Positions 27,722 to 38,241 of a DNA stretch of 64,000 bases are shown piece by piece. The notes under the pieces were generated by a model. That model did not search any database, was not told the origin of the DNA, and worked only from the letters and a program-made list of their open reading frames with translations. The translations under genes and the position numbers were made by a program. This DNA is from Idiomarina aquatica (GTDB lineage Bacteria; Pseudomonadota; Gammaproteobacteria; Enterobacterales; Alteromonadaceae), in the NCBI RefSeq assembly GCF_003987185.1, contig NZ_PIPS01000002.1, positions 62,001-126,000 on the forward strand, given 5' to 3'. How positions within the stretch are numbered: position 1 is the stretch's first letter; each line of letters starts with the position of its first letter.

Positions 27722-29293
27722 TTAGCCCGCCGGGTAGGTGTAGCTGGCCTGGAAGCCCAATGGAATGCCCAGCGTCCAGTAAACGATCAGGAAGGCAGAC
27801 CACAACACCAACAGTGATACCGTAAATGGCAGCATCATCGCCACCAACGAGCCGATACCGGTGCCTTTAACGTAACGTTGGCAATACAGCACCACCAGCG
27901 GGAAGTAAGGCAGTAACGGTGTGATGATGTTACTGGTGGAGTCACCGACACGATAGGCCGCCTGGGTAAGGTCAGGCGAGTAACCCAATTGCATCAGCAT
28001 CGGTACAAAAATCGGTGAAATCAGCGCCCATTTCGCGGAGGCCGAACCGACAAACAGGTTAATGAACGCCACCAGGAAAATCATGCCGACCATGGTAACA
28101 CCACCGGACAGCTCCAGGCTGGCGAGGAAGTTTGCGCCTTTTACCGATAACAGTGTGCCCAATTGTGAGTCGCCGAACGCCTTAATGAACATGGCACAGA
28201 AGAACGCCATGACCATATAGTAAGCCATGCCTTCCATCGATTTGGTCATCGCGCCGATGACGTCCTGCGAGTTGTTAAAATTGCCGGAAACAAAACCGTG
28301 TACCATCCCCGGGATGATGAACAACAGGAATATCAGCGGTACGATCATGCCCATCAGCGGCGCCGCGAACGAGGCCAGTTCGCCCGTTGCCGGATCGGCC
28401 AATGGGGAGTTTTCCATGGTGGCGGCAAAATACAGCGCCACCAAACCCGCAACCATGGTCGCCGAAGCCAGATAAAACGCTTTACGGTCACGCGGGGTGA
28501 CGTCATCAAGTGCCGGCATATCATCCTGATCACCGTCCAGCTTGGTACCCCGTAAACGTGGCTCAACCACCTTATCGGTCAGGAACCAGCCTACCGCGAC
28601 CACCAGAATCGATGAGGCAGCAGTAAAGAAATAGTTATTTAACGGGTTTAACTGTACTTCCGCATCGATAAGTTGTGCCGCGGTCTGAGTAAAGCCCTGC
28701 AACAGAGGATCAATGGCTGACGGCACAAAGTTGGCACTAAAACCACCGGAAACGCCGGCAAATGCGGCGGCAATACCCGCTAACGGATGGCGTCCGGCAG
28801 CGTAGAAGATTACCCCGCCCAATGGGATAACCAACACGTAACCGGCATCAACGGCGGTATGGCTGACAATAGCGACCAGAATCAGTACGGGGGTCAGTAA
28901 GACCTTAGGGGTCACGTTCAACATCAGTTTAATGGCGACGTTGATGTAGCCCGAGCGTTCAGCAACGCCAACACCCAACATCGCGACCAATACCACGCCT
29001 AATGGTGCAAAGCCCATAAAGGTGTCGACCATATTAGCGAGGAAGTCGGCCATTTCGGTGCCGCTGAGCAGGTTGACGACGTTAATGGCCTCGCCGGTCA
29101 GCGGGTGTTTCTCGTCGAAGGACACGCCGGAAAATAGCCACGACATGGCCCATACGATGAGCAACAGGCCAAAAAACATAACAGCGGGATCGGGGAGTTT
29201 ATTACCAACGCGCTCGACGCCATCGAGCATGCGGTTGAGCAGACCTTTTGGCTTTTCCATTGCCTCGCGGTCCGGTTGTGGTGAATCTGCCAT
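27722..29293 (-). CDS. AbgT family transporter, copy 1
   Basis: A 523-residue inner-membrane protein with about nine or ten helices and re-entrant hairpins. Family blocks: LNRMLDGVERVGNKLPDPAVMFFGLL, FMGFAPLGVVLVAMLGVGVAERSG, the first hairpin AAFAGVSGGFSANF and the second FVGSASAKWALISPIFVPMLM, then RVGDSTSNIITPLL. AbgT proteins import p-aminobenzoyl-glutamate or, as shown for MtrF/YdaH, export sulfonamides. A second AbgT is at 33987-35558. This copy is followed three bases later by an SDR gene on the same strand. Confidence 0.92.
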   Translation of the reverse strand: MADSPQPDREAMEKPKGLLNRMLDGVERVGNKLPDPAVMFFGLLLIVWAMSWLFSGVSFDEKHPLTGEAINVVNLLSGTEMADFLANMVDTFMGFAPLGVVLVAMLGVGVAERSGYINVAIKLMLNVTPKVLLTPVLILVAIVSHTAVDAGYVLVIPLGGVIFYAAGRHPLAGIAAAFAGVSGGFSANFVPSAIDPLLQGFTQTAAQLIDAEVQLNPLNNYFFTAASSILVVAVGWFLTDKVVEPRLRGTKLDGDQDDMPALDDVTPRDRKAFYLASATMVAGLVALYFAATMENSPLADPATGELASFAAPLMGMIVPLIFLLFIIPGMVHGFVSGNFNNSQDVIGAMTKSMEGMAYYMVMAFFCAMFIKAFGDSQLGTLLSVKGANFLASLELSGGVTMVGMIFLVAFINLFVGSASAKWALISPIFVPMLMQLGYSPDLTQAAYRVGDSTSNIITPLLPYFPLVVLYCQRYVKGTGIGSLVAMMLPFTVSLLVLWSAFLIVYWTLGIPLGFQASYTYPAG

Positions 29294-29377
29294 GAGAACC
29301 TCTGGTTGTTATTATATAATGTTACAGTTCAGAGGGTATGATAACCATTATTTAACCGTGTAACCAAGAGAGAATCC

Positions 29378-29941
29378 ATGATTTGTGGTACCGATGAAGC
29401 AGGGCGGGGACCCATTGCCGGTCCGGTTGTTGCCGCTGCGGTTATTCTCGACCCCGATAATCCTATCGAAGGGTTGAATGATTCAAAAAAATTGAGTGAA
29501 AAGAAACGTAACGCACTTAGTCTGGAGATTAAGGAAAAAGCCCTTTACTGGGCCATCGCACAGGCGGATGTCGATGAAATCGATCGCATCAACATTCTGT
29601 GGGCGTCGATGAATGCGATGACGCGAGCGGTTGAAGCATTGCCTGTGGCACCGAGTAAAGTGTTGGTGGACGGTAACCGGGTGCCGCAGTTGCAGGTGCC
29701 GGCTGAAGCTATCGTTGGCGGTGACGCCAGTGAACAGTGCATCGCTGCGGCGTCGATTTTGGCAAAGGTGGAGCGGGATCGGCAAATGCTGGAATGGCAT
29801 CAAAGGTACCCGCAATACGAATTTGACAAACACAAAGCCTACGGCACCGCCAAACATCTGGAGTTGCTCCGGCAGCATGGACCTTGCCCGATCCACCGCA
29901 AGAGTTTTCGGCCGGTGAAGGAACTGCTGGCTGGCTTGTGA
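29378..29941 (+). CDS. rnhB: Ribonuclease HII
   Basis: A 187-residue nuclease that removes ribonucleotides from DNA. The DEDD catalytic residues are visible: D6 and E7 in [14 protein letters not shown]104-region in VDGNRVPQ, and the later Asp in [12 protein letters not shown]. Length is normal for the short form. AGAGAG precedes ATG 29378. In many gammaproteobacteria rnhB sits between lpxB and dnaE; here it is alone, divergent from AbgT. Confidence 0.96.
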   Translation: MICGTDEAGRGPIAGPVVAAAVILDPDNPIEGLNDSKKLSEKKRNALSLEIKEKALYWAIAQADVDEIDRINILWASMNAMTRAVEALPVAPSKVLVDGNRVPQLQVPAEAIVGGDASEQCIAAASILAKVERDRQMLEWHQRYPQYEFDKHKAYGTAKHLELLRQHGPCPIHRKSFRPVKELLAGL

Positions 29942-30006
29942 AAAGGGCCTCAAAGCCTTAAAATAACCGATTATTCTGACGTTTAAATACATTGATGGAA
30001 AACAGC

Positions 30007-30972
30007 ATGCAGTCTGCCTCACACTCGATCCCGCACGTGGATATGCGCCAATACGACGACAATTTTGAAGCCTTCACACAGGCCGTCGGTAATGGCTACG
30101 AACAATATGGATTTATCGCACTGACCCACCATGGTGTGGACACCGCACTGATTGAACGTGCGCTGGATACCTGTCGTGATCTGTTCGCCTTACCGGAAGC
30201 GGTTAAAATGCAGTATCACCGTCCGGGACAAGGTGGCGCACGGGGTTACACACCGTTTGGGACTGAAATTGCGAAAGACGCCAAGCATGTAGACTTAAAA
30301 GAATTCTGGCATGTTGGCCGTGACGTTGAGGGTGAGCCAAAGTACCCACAATTGTTGCCAAACGTCTGGCCGCAGGAACTGCCGCAGTTTAAGCAGGATA
30401 TGACGGCGATATACCGTGAGCTGGACAAATTGGGTAATAAGGTGCTGGACGCGATTGCGGTATTCCTCGATCAGCCGCGGGATTTTTTCCGTGATAAAGT
30501 CAACAACGGCAACTCGATTTTACGGCCTTTGCATTATCCGCCGATCATTGATGAAGGTACGCCATCGGTTCGCGCCGGTGCGCACGAAGACATTAACGTG
30601 CTGACGTTGTTGGTAGGCTCACGTGAACCGGGACTGGAAGTGTTGGCGAAAGACGGCACCTGGGTGCCAGTGACCATCATCGAGGGAGCCATCATCTGTA
30701 ACGTTGGTGATATGCTGCAGCGGTTGACCAACCATGTACTGCGGTCAACCACTCATCGCGTGGTTAACCCGCCGGCACCTTATAACGCACAATCACGGTA
30801 TTCGATTCCGTTTTTCCTGCATTTTAATCCCGATGTGATGATCACGCCGTTAGCGAGTTGTATCAGTGATGATAATCCGCAACGCGACGAACCCATTACG
30901 GCTGATGATTACTTGATGGAACGTTTACGCGAAATCGGTCTGGTTAAAGATAACGAAGACAACAACGCATAG
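30007..30972 (+). CDS. Isopenicillin N synthase-like 2OG-Fe(II) oxygenase
   Basis: A 321-residue non-haem iron oxygenase. The amino-terminal DIOX_N-type part (YGFIALTHHGVD...FALPEAVKMQYHRPGQGGARGYTPFG) is followed by a jelly-roll domain with the iron facial triad H-x-D in AHEDINVLTLL and the distal His in LRSTTHRVVNPP; RYSIPFF holds the 2-oxoglutarate Arg-x-Ser pair. A widespread bacterial group without a settled substrate. Three starts are possible (TTG 29992, ATG 29995, ATG 30007); I use 30007 because GGA stands at proper spacing and the upstream two lack a signal. It is followed 10 bases later by the UshA-like gene. Confidence 0.86.
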   Translation: MQSASHSIPHVDMRQYDDNFEAFTQAVGNGYEQYGFIALTHHGVDTALIERALDTCRDLFALPEAVKMQYHRPGQGGARGYTPFGTEIAKDAKHVDLKEFWHVGRDVEGEPKYPQLLPNVWPQELPQFKQDMTAIYRELDKLGNKVLDAIAVFLDQPRDFFRDKVNNGNSILRPLHYPPIIDEGTPSVRAGAHEDINVLTLLVGSREPGLEVLAKDGTWVPVTIIEGAIICNVGDMLQRLTNHVLRSTTHRVVNPPAPYNAQSRYSIPFFLHFNPDVMITPLASCISDDNPQRDEPITADDYLMERLREIGLVKDNEDNNA

Positions 30973-30982
30973 GACAAACATC

Positions 30983-32770
30983 ATGGCATTAGGTCGGTTG
31001 TCGGCGCTGGCAGCATCGTTTTTACTCATCGCAGGTTGTGCCAGCCAGGCACCACAGGCACCGGAAAACATGCGTTTGACGGTGTTGCATGTTAATGACC
31101 ACCATTCAAACCTGGCGCCCAAACAGCGCCAGTTAAGTTGGGGTGGCCAACAGTGGCAGGTAGAAAGTGGCGGCTTTCCGCGGGTGGCAGCGCAAATCGA
31201 TCAATTGCGGGCGCAAAACGAGCAGGTGCTCACCTTGCACGCGGGTGATGCGATAACCGGTAGTTTATTTTTTACCCTGTTCGGCAGCGAACCGGACGCG
31301 GTGATGATGAACCAGGTTTGTTTTGATGCATTTACGCTGGGTAATCACGAATTTGATAAAGGTGATGAGGGGCTTAAGACCTTTCTTGACCAATTGGGTA
31401 CACCTGCCTGTGATACCGCTAAGTTATCGGCTAATGTGAAACCCGAGCTGGGTGTGTCGGCACTCACTCCCAGCAGCATGACGGACTCTTTTCGTCCTTA
31501 CACGGTATTCGAGCGTGGCGGACATCGTATTGGTGTGGTCGGGTTGACCATCGCGACCAAAACGAAAAAATCGTCACAGCCGGATGAAACCACTCAGTTT
31601 GAAGATGAGCTCGTGGCCGCACGTCGTGCTATCAGTCAATTGCAGGCGCAAGGGGTCGAGAAAATCATTTTACTGTCTCACATTCAATACCAGCGTGATT
31701 TGGCATTGATTCCGCAACTTCCGGCGGTGGATGTGGTGATTGGCGGTGATTCGCACACGTTGTTAGGTGACTTCTCCGAGTTTGGCATGCAAGGCGAAGG
31801 GGCTTACCCCACGGTGTTAACCAATGCTGACGGTGAAACCGTTTGTCTGGCACATGCTTATCAATACAGTCAGGTGGTTGGCGAGCTGCAGGTGGACTTT
31901 CGTGGTGATCAGGTCGCTTCATGCGGCGGCCGCCCGCACTTTTTATTGGGGAATGAGATCACGCCGGTGGAAGGGGCCGTTACCACATTAAAGCCGATTA
32001 AAACGGCGCTGCAGAACAGCGGTGTATTCAGTTTTGTTGAGCCAGATCCGGGCGTGCAACGATTACTCGACAATTACCAGCATCAAGTGGATGAGTTTTC
32101 CGGCGAGGTGTTGGCACAGGTGCCTGAGACCATCTGTAATCAGGAGATTGATTTACCGCGTCGGCCAGGTTGCTCGGATGTGCTGAGTTCCGCGGCACAC
32201 CGGCTGACGGCACAAGCGTTCCTACACGCGGTGCCAGACGCTGATTTTGCATTGCAGAACGGTGGCAGTATCCGCGGTGATATCGAAGCCGGGGAGTTCA
32301 CCCGCGGTGATGCCTTCAGTCTGCTGCCATTTGCCAATACACTGGTAAAAATTGAAATCAGCGGCTCTGAGCTGAAACAGGTCATGGAAGAGGGGCTGGC
32401 GTATGCGGTGTCTGACGGCGGTTCAACGCGAGCCTATCCTTATGGCGCCGGTATTCGATATGACGTCAATTTAACCGAAAACTTCGGCGATCGTGTCGCC
32501 AACCTGCAAGTCTGGGACAAAGACAGCGCTAGCTGGCAACCGGTGCGTCCGCGGGACACCTATATTGTTGTGACCAACAGCTTTATTGGTGGTGGTCAGG
32601 ACGGCTATGAGACCTTTCACAGCTTATCCGAGCGTGGGCGGACAACCAACACCGGAATTGATTACGCCGAGGCGATGGCCAATTACGCCAAAGCGCAAGG
32701 GGTGCTGACGCGGCCGTCGGATTATGCGACGCAGTCGTATGTTCCGTTACCCAAAAAGGTGAATAACTGA
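30983..32770 (+). CDS. UshA/NadN-like 5'-nucleotidase lipoprotein
   Basis: A 595-residue envelope phosphohydrolase. The signal ends in a lipobox (LLIAGC, Cys about residue 19). The amino domain is a calcineurin-like dimetal phosphatase: HVNDHHSN, HAGDAITG, LGNHEFDKG, LLSHIQ and VVIGGDSHT hold the metal ligands. The carboxy domain is the 5_nucleotid_C type substrate-binding half (NGGSIRGDIEAGEFTRGDAFSLLPF...NSFIGGGQDGYETF). It should release phosphate from extracellular nucleotides or NAD-type compounds. Its TGA overlaps the ATG of the MFS gene by one base. Confidence 0.91.
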   Translation: MALGRLSALAASFLLIAGCASQAPQAPENMRLTVLHVNDHHSNLAPKQRQLSWGGQQWQVESGGFPRVAAQIDQLRAQNEQVLTLHAGDAITGSLFFTLFGSEPDAVMMNQVCFDAFTLGNHEFDKGDEGLKTFLDQLGTPACDTAKLSANVKPELGVSALTPSSMTDSFRPYTVFERGGHRIGVVGLTIATKTKKSSQPDETTQFEDELVAARRAISQLQAQGVEKIILLSHIQYQRDLALIPQLPAVDVVIGGDSHTLLGDFSEFGMQGEGAYPTVLTNADGETVCLAHAYQYSQVVGELQVDFRGDQVASCGGRPHFLLGNEITPVEGAVTTLKPIKTALQNSGVFSFVEPDPGVQRLLDNYQHQVDEFSGEVLAQVPETICNQEIDLPRRPGCSDVLSSAAHRLTAQAFLHAVPDADFALQNGGSIRGDIEAGEFTRGDAFSLLPFANTLVKIEISGSELKQVMEEGLAYAVSDGGSTRAYPYGAGIRYDVNLTENFGDRVANLQVWDKDSASWQPVRPRDTYIVVTNSFIGGGQDGYETFHSLSERGRTTNTGIDYAEAMANYAKAQGVLTRPSDYATQSYVPLPKKVNN

Positions 32771-33990
32771 TGGCTCGTGGTTACGAGCCAGTTCCCGTCT
32801 CAGATAACGCCAGATTTGATTTAACCGTTGTTATTCTGGCGTTGTTAACGGCCTTTGCGCCACTTTCCATCGATATGTATTTGCCGGCGTTTACCGCCAT
32901 TGCCAACGACTACGCCACCGATACTCATCGTGTTGAACTGTCGTTAACGGCGTTCTTTTTTGGTTTATTCATTGGCCAGTTATTGTATGGCACCGCGACC
33001 GACAAGTTTGGCCGCAAAAAGCCACTGTATGTCGGTCTGGCAATCTATGTGGTGACCTCGGTGGCCTGCGCCTGGGCGCCGAACATCGAATGGTTGATTG
33101 CGTTACGCTTTTTTCAGGCTATTGGTGCCTGTGCCGGCATTGTGATAGCGCGCGCCGTTGTCCGCGATTTGTATACGCCACAGGCGTCAGCGCGGGTGTT
33201 TTCATTTCTCATTCTGGTGATGGGGGTCGCGCCGATCCTGGCTCCGCTGTTTGGTGCTTATGTTACTGAATTCATGGGCTGGCGCGCTTTATTCTGGATC
33301 GTCGCTGCGCTTGGCGTGGCTTGTGCGTTAACCATCCATCTGGTGTTGCCGGAAACTCGCGGACGGCGCTACGACGTGCGTATGCGACACAGCGGTAAAA
33401 CCTACTGGGCGGTGTTAAAGGACGCTGACTTTTTACGCTACTCGCTAACCGGTGGCATCGCGCAGTCGGGTTTGTTTGCCTACATTACCGGCTCGCCGCT
33501 GTTATTCATCGAAGTGTTCGGACTTAGCCCGACGCATTACAGCTGGCTGTTCGGTGCAAATGCAATCGGTATCATTGGCTTTTCGCAGCTTAATGGCTGG
33601 CTGTTAAAATACGTTGCTTCGCGCAAAATACTGAATGTGTCACTGCCTATATTAGCCTGCGTGTCGATGGTGATGGCAGTTGCTGCGTACCTTGAGGCGC
33701 CGATTTGGGGCATTCTGATCCCTTTATTTGCCTATATTTCAACGCTCGGGCTGGTGTTTCCTAACGCCATGGCCGGCGCGTTATCGAATCATCAGGAACG
33801 GGCAGGGTCAGCGTCTGCGGTTACCGGCAGTCTGCAGTTTTTCATTGCCGGGCTGGTCTCAATGGGAGTGAATTACGTCAGTACCTTCAGCGATTACGCC
33901 ATGGCTTGGGTGATAGGCGGAGCAGGCCTGATTGCGGTGGCCTGCTACCGCCTGTTGCGGCGACCGGAAGTGGTCGACGCTATGCGTTAA
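32770..33990 (+). CDS. Bcr/CflA family multidrug MFS transporter
   Basis: A 406-residue proton-driven pump with 12 membrane helices. FAPLSIDMYLPAF in helix 1, GQLLYGTATDKFGRKKPL between helices 2 and 3 (MFS signature) and RFFQAIGACAGIVIARAVVRD in helix 4 are diagnostic of the drug:H+ antiporter Bcr/CflA branch. It is translationally coupled to the UshA-like gene (one-base overlap) and its last four bases overlap the convergent AbgT gene. A cytoplasmic product such as a nucleoside could be the true substrate given the neighbour, but that is a guess. Confidence 0.91.
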   Translation: MARGYEPVPVSDNARFDLTVVILALLTAFAPLSIDMYLPAFTAIANDYATDTHRVELSLTAFFFGLFIGQLLYGTATDKFGRKKPLYVGLAIYVVTSVACAWAPNIEWLIALRFFQAIGACAGIVIARAVVRDLYTPQASARVFSFLILVMGVAPILAPLFGAYVTEFMGWRALFWIVAALGVACALTIHLVLPETRGRRYDVRMRHSGKTYWAVLKDADFLRYSLTGGIAQSGLFAYITGSPLLFIEVFGLSPTHYSWLFGANAIGIIGFSQLNGWLLKYVASRKILNVSLPILACVSMVMAVAAYLEAPIWGILIPLFAYISTLGLVFPNAMAGALSNHQERAGSASAVTGSLQFFIAGLVSMGVNYVSTFSDYAMAWVIGGAGLIAVACYRLLRRPEVVDAMR

Positions 33991-35558
33991 CTGCTGTAAT
34001 AGGTCGGTGCTTCGGGGCCGACCGGCATACCCAGGGCAAACACCCAGATAAAGAACAGAATGGTCCAGCCAATAAAGAAGATGATCGAGTACGGCAGCAT
34101 CATCGCAATCAGTGTACCAATACCGAGATCCTTCTTGTAACGCGCGGCCACCGCCAGGATCAGTCCAAAATAACTCATCATCGGTGTAATCACGTTAGTG
34201 ACCGAGTCACCAATACGGTAGGCTGCCTGAATGACTTCCGGCGCGTAACCGACCAGCATCAGCATGGGCACAAAAATCGGTGCGGTAATCGCCCACTGTG
34301 CTGATGCGGAACCCAGCATCAGGTTCACAAAACCGCAAATCATGATAAAGAACACGAACAGCAATGGTCCGGTTAAACCCATGTTGGTCAAAAATTCGGC
34401 GCCGTTAATCGCGAAAATGGTGCCGAAATTGGTCCATTTAAAAAAGTTCACAAACTGTGCCGCGAAGAACACCAGTACGATGTACATACCCATAGTGCCC
34501 ATGCTGTGTGACATGGCGTCAATAACGTCGCGATCGTTCTTCATGGTGTTTACGGTGCGCCCGTAAACAAAACCGGGAATGGCGAAGAAAAAGAAAATAT
34601 AAACTACAACGCCTTTCAGGAAGGGGGATCCTTTTACATCGCCGGTTTCCGGGTGACGCAAGATGCCCCAGTCCGGAACCACGGTCAATGCCAGCAAGCC
34701 GCCCAAGGCCAATACTGCCAATCCGGCGTAAATAAGGCCGCGTTTTTCCTGACGGTTCAACGGCTCCATGGACGACTGATCGGATAAATCGATGGAAGCT
34801 TCGTCGTCGTTATACTTACCGAGTTTGGGCTCGACGATCTTATCGGTAATCAGCGCACCCATGATGGCGATTAAGAAGGTGCTCACCATCATAAAATACC
34901 AGTTGGCTTCGGCACCGACGGTGTAGTCGGGATCGATAATACGCGCGGCTTCAGCGGTAATACCGGACAGTAACGGATCAACCGTACCGATCAGCAGATT
35001 GGCACTGTAGCCGGCGGAAACCCCGGCAAAGGCCGCTGCCAGACCCGCTAACGGGTGACGTCCAAGGCCATAAAAAATCATCGCTGCGAGCGGAACCAAT
35101 ACGACATAACCCAGCTCCGATGCGGTGTTCGAGATAACCCCGGCAAACACGACGGTTACGGTAATCAGTTTTGGCGGTGCCTTCATCACCAGTCCACGCA
35201 TGGCGGCGGAAATCAACCCCGAACGCTCGGCCACGCCAACACCTAACAGCGCCACCAGAACCGTACCCAACGGGGTAAAGCCGGTAAAGTTGGTGACCAG
35301 GTTGGTGACTATTTTCTGTACGCCTTCCGCGGTCATCAGACTGACGGCTTCGATAACGGTTTCACCGTCTCTGGGGTCGATGGCACTGACGCCAAAGTAG
35401 GCCGCAATAGCGCTGGCGATGATGATAAACAAACAGAACATCGCAAATAGAGTGATAGGGTGGGGTAGCAGGTTACCTAACCATTCAACGCCATCAAGAA
35501 AGCGCGTAAACCAACCACGCTTGCTGGTGGCGTCATAGCTGTTATTCGAAGATTGCAT
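33987..35558 (-). CDS. AbgT family transporter, copy 2
   Basis: A 523-residue paralogue of the transporter at 27722-29293, with the same length and blocks: RFLDGVEWLGNLLPHPITLFAMFCL, FTGFTPLGTVLVALLGVGVAERSG, AAFAGVSAGYSANLL, LGSASAQWAITAPIFVPMLM and RIGDSVTNVITPMM. The soluble loop between the repeats differs (KYNDDEASIDLSDQSS), so the two may serve different substrates. It stands as a single gene, convergent with the MFS pump; a fadE terminator lies 76 bases upstream of its start. Confidence 0.92.
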   Translation of the reverse strand: MQSSNNSYDATSKRGWFTRFLDGVEWLGNLLPHPITLFAMFCLFIIIASAIAAYFGVSAIDPRDGETVIEAVSLMTAEGVQKIVTNLVTNFTGFTPLGTVLVALLGVGVAERSGLISAAMRGLVMKAPPKLITVTVVFAGVISNTASELGYVVLVPLAAMIFYGLGRHPLAGLAAAFAGVSAGYSANLLIGTVDPLLSGITAEAARIIDPDYTVGAEANWYFMMVSTFLIAIMGALITDKIVEPKLGKYNDDEASIDLSDQSSMEPLNRQEKRGLIYAGLAVLALGGLLALTVVPDWGILRHPETGDVKGSPFLKGVVVYIFFFFAIPGFVYGRTVNTMKNDRDVIDAMSHSMGTMGMYIVLVFFAAQFVNFFKWTNFGTIFAINGAEFLTNMGLTGPLLFVFFIMICGFVNLMLGSASAQWAITAPIFVPMLMLVGYAPEVIQAAYRIGDSVTNVITPMMSYFGLILAVAARYKKDLGIGTLIAMMLPYSIIFFIGWTILFFIWVFALGMPVGPEAPTYYSS

Positions 35559-35633
35559 AAAGACTACTCTTATTATAATGATTTAATTCAGCGGATGATT
35601 CTATCGAACTTTGGACGTTAAAAAAACGGGCAT

Positions 35634-35663
35634 AAAAAAACGGCACTCCGAAGAGTGCCGTTT
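35634..35663 (-). terminator. Terminator of fadE
   Basis: Read on the minus strand, ACGGCACTC and GAGTGCCGT pair around a TTCG tetraloop and run into T7. The stem is perfect and the UUCG loop is especially stable. Confidence 0.92.
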
Positions 35664-35686
35664 GCTCATAGGATATGCAAGCGTGT

Positions 35687-38140
35687 TTACGCCGCTTCAC
35701 CTTTACTCAGGTTTTTCAGAGCGTAGTCAAACGCTGCTTTGCCGGCCAGCAAATCAGCCGGGTCAAAGTCGTCCACGTTGATGGTGCGTAAGCGACCTTT
35801 TTCGGTACGGCGCATCAGTTCTGCTTCATCTTCGCTGATGACACCTAATTCCAGTCCGCGTTCTGCCAGAGCATCCAGTTGCGTAAAGCTAAAGCGCTCA
35901 CCGGCAGCCTTGCAGATTTTGCTGTGCAAAGGTTCGCAGGCAATCATGTCACGCAAGGTTTGCTCGAGGAAGCCAAAATGACCTTCCGGGCTCAGGAACT
36001 GGCCTTCGCCAAGACGCTCGCGAGCGCCGTTTGGCTCCATCAGCAGACGTGCCACTTTGTGGTCGTTCTTATCGCTAGGACGTTTCGCAATGCGACCCAG
36101 CGGGAACATGATGGCGCGTAACGCCGTACCAATACCGCCGAAGTTTTCCAGCATGGCCAATTGCGCTTCCTGTAATTTATACAGGGTGTCCTGCATGGCC
36201 CAGTGCATTAACGGCTTGTCTTCGTCCAGACGACCTTGATCTTCAAAACGCTTCAGCACGGCAGAGCCCAGGTAGAGATAGCTAAGCATGTCACCAAGCC
36301 GCGCAGAGATACGTTCTTTGCGTTTCAGGCTGCCACCCAGCACACCCATGGCAACGTCCGACAATAACGCCAGGTTGGCACTAAAGCGGTTCATTTGCTG
36401 GTAGTAGCGTTTGGTCGAGCTGTTGCCCGGCGCATCGCTCAGACGGTAGCCGCCAAAACCGTAAAACAGGGAACGGACAAAGTTACTGGCGGCAAAACCG
36501 ATGTGACCAAAAATGGCCTTATCGAATTCCGCCAGTGCCGCAGCACCGTCTTTTGCGGATGCTTCCATCTCCTTCAGTACAAACGGATGGCAACGAATCG
36601 CTCCCTGACCATAAATCATCATACTGCGGGTAAGAATGTTGGCACCTTCAACGGTGATCGCTACCGGCACACCCTGATAACCACGACCAAGGTAGTTGTT
36701 TGGCCCCAAGCAGATGCCTTTACCACCGTGGATATCCATGGCATCGTCCATACAGGAACGCAGTTTCTCGGTCATATGATATTTAACGATGGCGGAAATC
36801 ACCGATGGCTTCTCGCCTAAATCAATGGCCGCCGTCGACAGCGTAGTGACACCGTCCATCAGATAGGCGTTACCACCGATGCGCGCCATTGGCTCTTCAA
36901 CGCCTTCCATTTTACCAATCGGCAATTTGAACTGGCGACGAATACGCGAATAAGCACCGGTTGCCAGCGCCATTTGCTTGATACCGCCGGCACTGTTCGA
37001 CGGCAGCGTGATGCAACGACCAACTGACAGACATTCAACCAGCATACGCCAGCCTTTGCCGGCCATTTTTTGGCCGCCGATGATGTAGTCCAGCGGCACA
37101 AACACGTCTTTACCGCGGATCGGACCGTTTTGGAACGGCACGTTCAGCGGGAAGTGACGACGACCGATTTCAACGCCATCCGTATCGCGTGGGATCAGCG
37201 CACAAGTAATACCAAGCTCTTTTTTGTCACCCAGTAAACCATCCGGATCGTACATTTTGAACGCCAGACCGATGACCGTAGCAACCGGCGCCAGCGTGAT
37301 GTAGCGTTTGTTGAAGTTGAGCTTGATACCGACGATTTCTTCGCCGTTCCACTCACCCTTACAAATGACCCCGGAATCCGGAATTGCACCGGCGTCTGAA
37401 CCCGCTTCCGGGCTGGTCAGGCCAAAACAAGGGATTTCTTCGCCGCGCGCCAGGCGTGGCAAATAGTGGTCTTGTTGCTCTTTGGTTCCATAGTGCTGCA
37501 GTAATTCGCCCGGACCCAATGAGTTCGGTACACCGACGGTGGACGCCAACACGGTGCTGACACCGGCCAGTTTCTGCAGTACGCGGGATTGTGCGTAAGC
37601 CGAGAACTCAAGGCCGCCGTATTCTTTCTTGATGATCATGGCGAAGAATTTGTTGTCTTTCAGGTACTGCCATACGTGTTCCGGCATGTCGGTCAGCTCG
37701 TGCGTGACCTGCCAGTCGTCCAGCATCTTGCAAACTTCTTCACAGGGACCGTCTAAAAACGCCTGTTCTTCTTCGCTCAATTTAGCTTTTGGTACGTCCA
37801 GCAGTTTCTGCCAGTCGGGATTGCCGCTGAACAGTTCGCCTTCCCACCAAACAGTACCCGCTTCGAGGGCGTCTCGCTCGGTGTCGGACATTTCCGGCAT
37901 GACCTTGCGATAAGCGGTTAAGATAGGTCGGGTTAACAGCTTCTGACGAATGCTGGTAATATTCAGGGGTACCAGTACGATGGCCAGTAATACCCACAAA
38001 ACAGGACCGACAATATCGAACAGTCCGCCGACCGCGAACATGGCTACCAAGCCCAGACTAAAGGTGACCAGGCTTGCTCGTTTGTAAATTAACACACCGG
38101 CAACGGCTAAGGTTGCGATGATCCACAGTGCGACACTCAT
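35687..38140 (-). CDS. fadE: Acyl-CoA dehydrogenase FadE
   Basis: An 817-residue FAD enzyme for the first step of fatty-acid beta-oxidation, very near E. coli FadE in length. The amino end has two membrane segments ([18 protein letters not shown] and the next at about 27-60), then the acyl-CoA dehydrogenase domains: [51 protein letters not shown], the [21 protein letters not shown] block, and a carboxy-terminal FadE-specific domain. The frame extends 26 codons upstream, but ATG 38140 has GGAG seven bases before it and begins the membrane helix, so it is the start. Upstream lie FadR-like and PsrA-like sequences, fitting fatty-acid control. Confidence 0.95.
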   Translation of the reverse strand: MSVALWIIATLAVAGVLIYKRASLVTFSLGLVAMFAVGGLFDIVGPVLWVLLAIVLVPLNITSIRQKLLTRPILTAYRKVMPEMSDTERDALEAGTVWWEGELFSGNPDWQKLLDVPKAKLSEEEQAFLDGPCEEVCKMLDDWQVTHELTDMPEHVWQYLKDNKFFAMIIKKEYGGLEFSAYAQSRVLQKLAGVSTVLASTVGVPNSLGPGELLQHYGTKEQQDHYLPRLARGEEIPCFGLTSPEAGSDAGAIPDSGVICKGEWNGEEIVGIKLNFNKRYITLAPVATVIGLAFKMYDPDGLLGDKKELGITCALIPRDTDGVEIGRRHFPLNVPFQNGPIRGKDVFVPLDYIIGGQKMAGKGWRMLVECLSVGRCITLPSNSAGGIKQMALATGAYSRIRRQFKLPIGKMEGVEEPMARIGGNAYLMDGVTTLSTAAIDLGEKPSVISAIVKYHMTEKLRSCMDDAMDIHGGKGICLGPNNYLGRGYQGVPVAITVEGANILTRSMMIYGQGAIRCHPFVLKEMEASAKDGAAALAEFDKAIFGHIGFAASNFVRSLFYGFGGYRLSDAPGNSSTKRYYQQMNRFSANLALLSDVAMGVLGGSLKRKERISARLGDMLSYLYLGSAVLKRFEDQGRLDEDKPLMHWAMQDTLYKLQEAQLAMLENFGGIGTALRAIMFPLGRIAKRPSDKNDHKVARLLMEPNGARERLGEGQFLSPEGHFGFLEQTLRDMIACEPLHSKICKAAGERFSFTQLDALAERGLELGVISEDEAELMRRTEKGRLRTINVDDFDPADLLAGKAAFDYALKNLSKGEAA

Positions 38141-38159
38141 AGTTATGCTCCGATTATTA

Positions 38160-38174
38160 GAGGTCTGACCAGTA
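38160..38174. promoter_or_regulatory. FadR-like operator, proximal site
   Basis: The reverse complement reads TACTGGTCAGACCTC, which contains the FadR core TGGTCnGACC without a mismatch (E. coli consensus AACTGGTCGGACCTG). It lies 20 bases upstream of the fadE start, where binding would block transcription or initiation. Confidence 0.7.
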
Positions 38175-38208
38175 TTAATACGTGCAAAGTAGATCAGACG
38201 GATTGCAA

Positions 38209-38240
38209 TTTCAAGCAAAAATTGAACAAGCGTTTGAAAT
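38209..38240. promoter_or_regulatory. PsrA-like TTCAA/TTGAA half-site cluster
   Basis: Four half sites lie close together: TTTCAAG at 38209, TTGAAC at 38222, GTTTGAAA at 38232, with TTCAA/TTGAA inverted around the AAAAA run. PsrA, the TetR-type fatty-acid regulator of many gammaproteobacteria, binds dyads of TTCAAAC/GTTTGAA; only one half here is perfect, so the call is tentative. Confidence 0.4.
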
Positions 38241-38241
38241 A

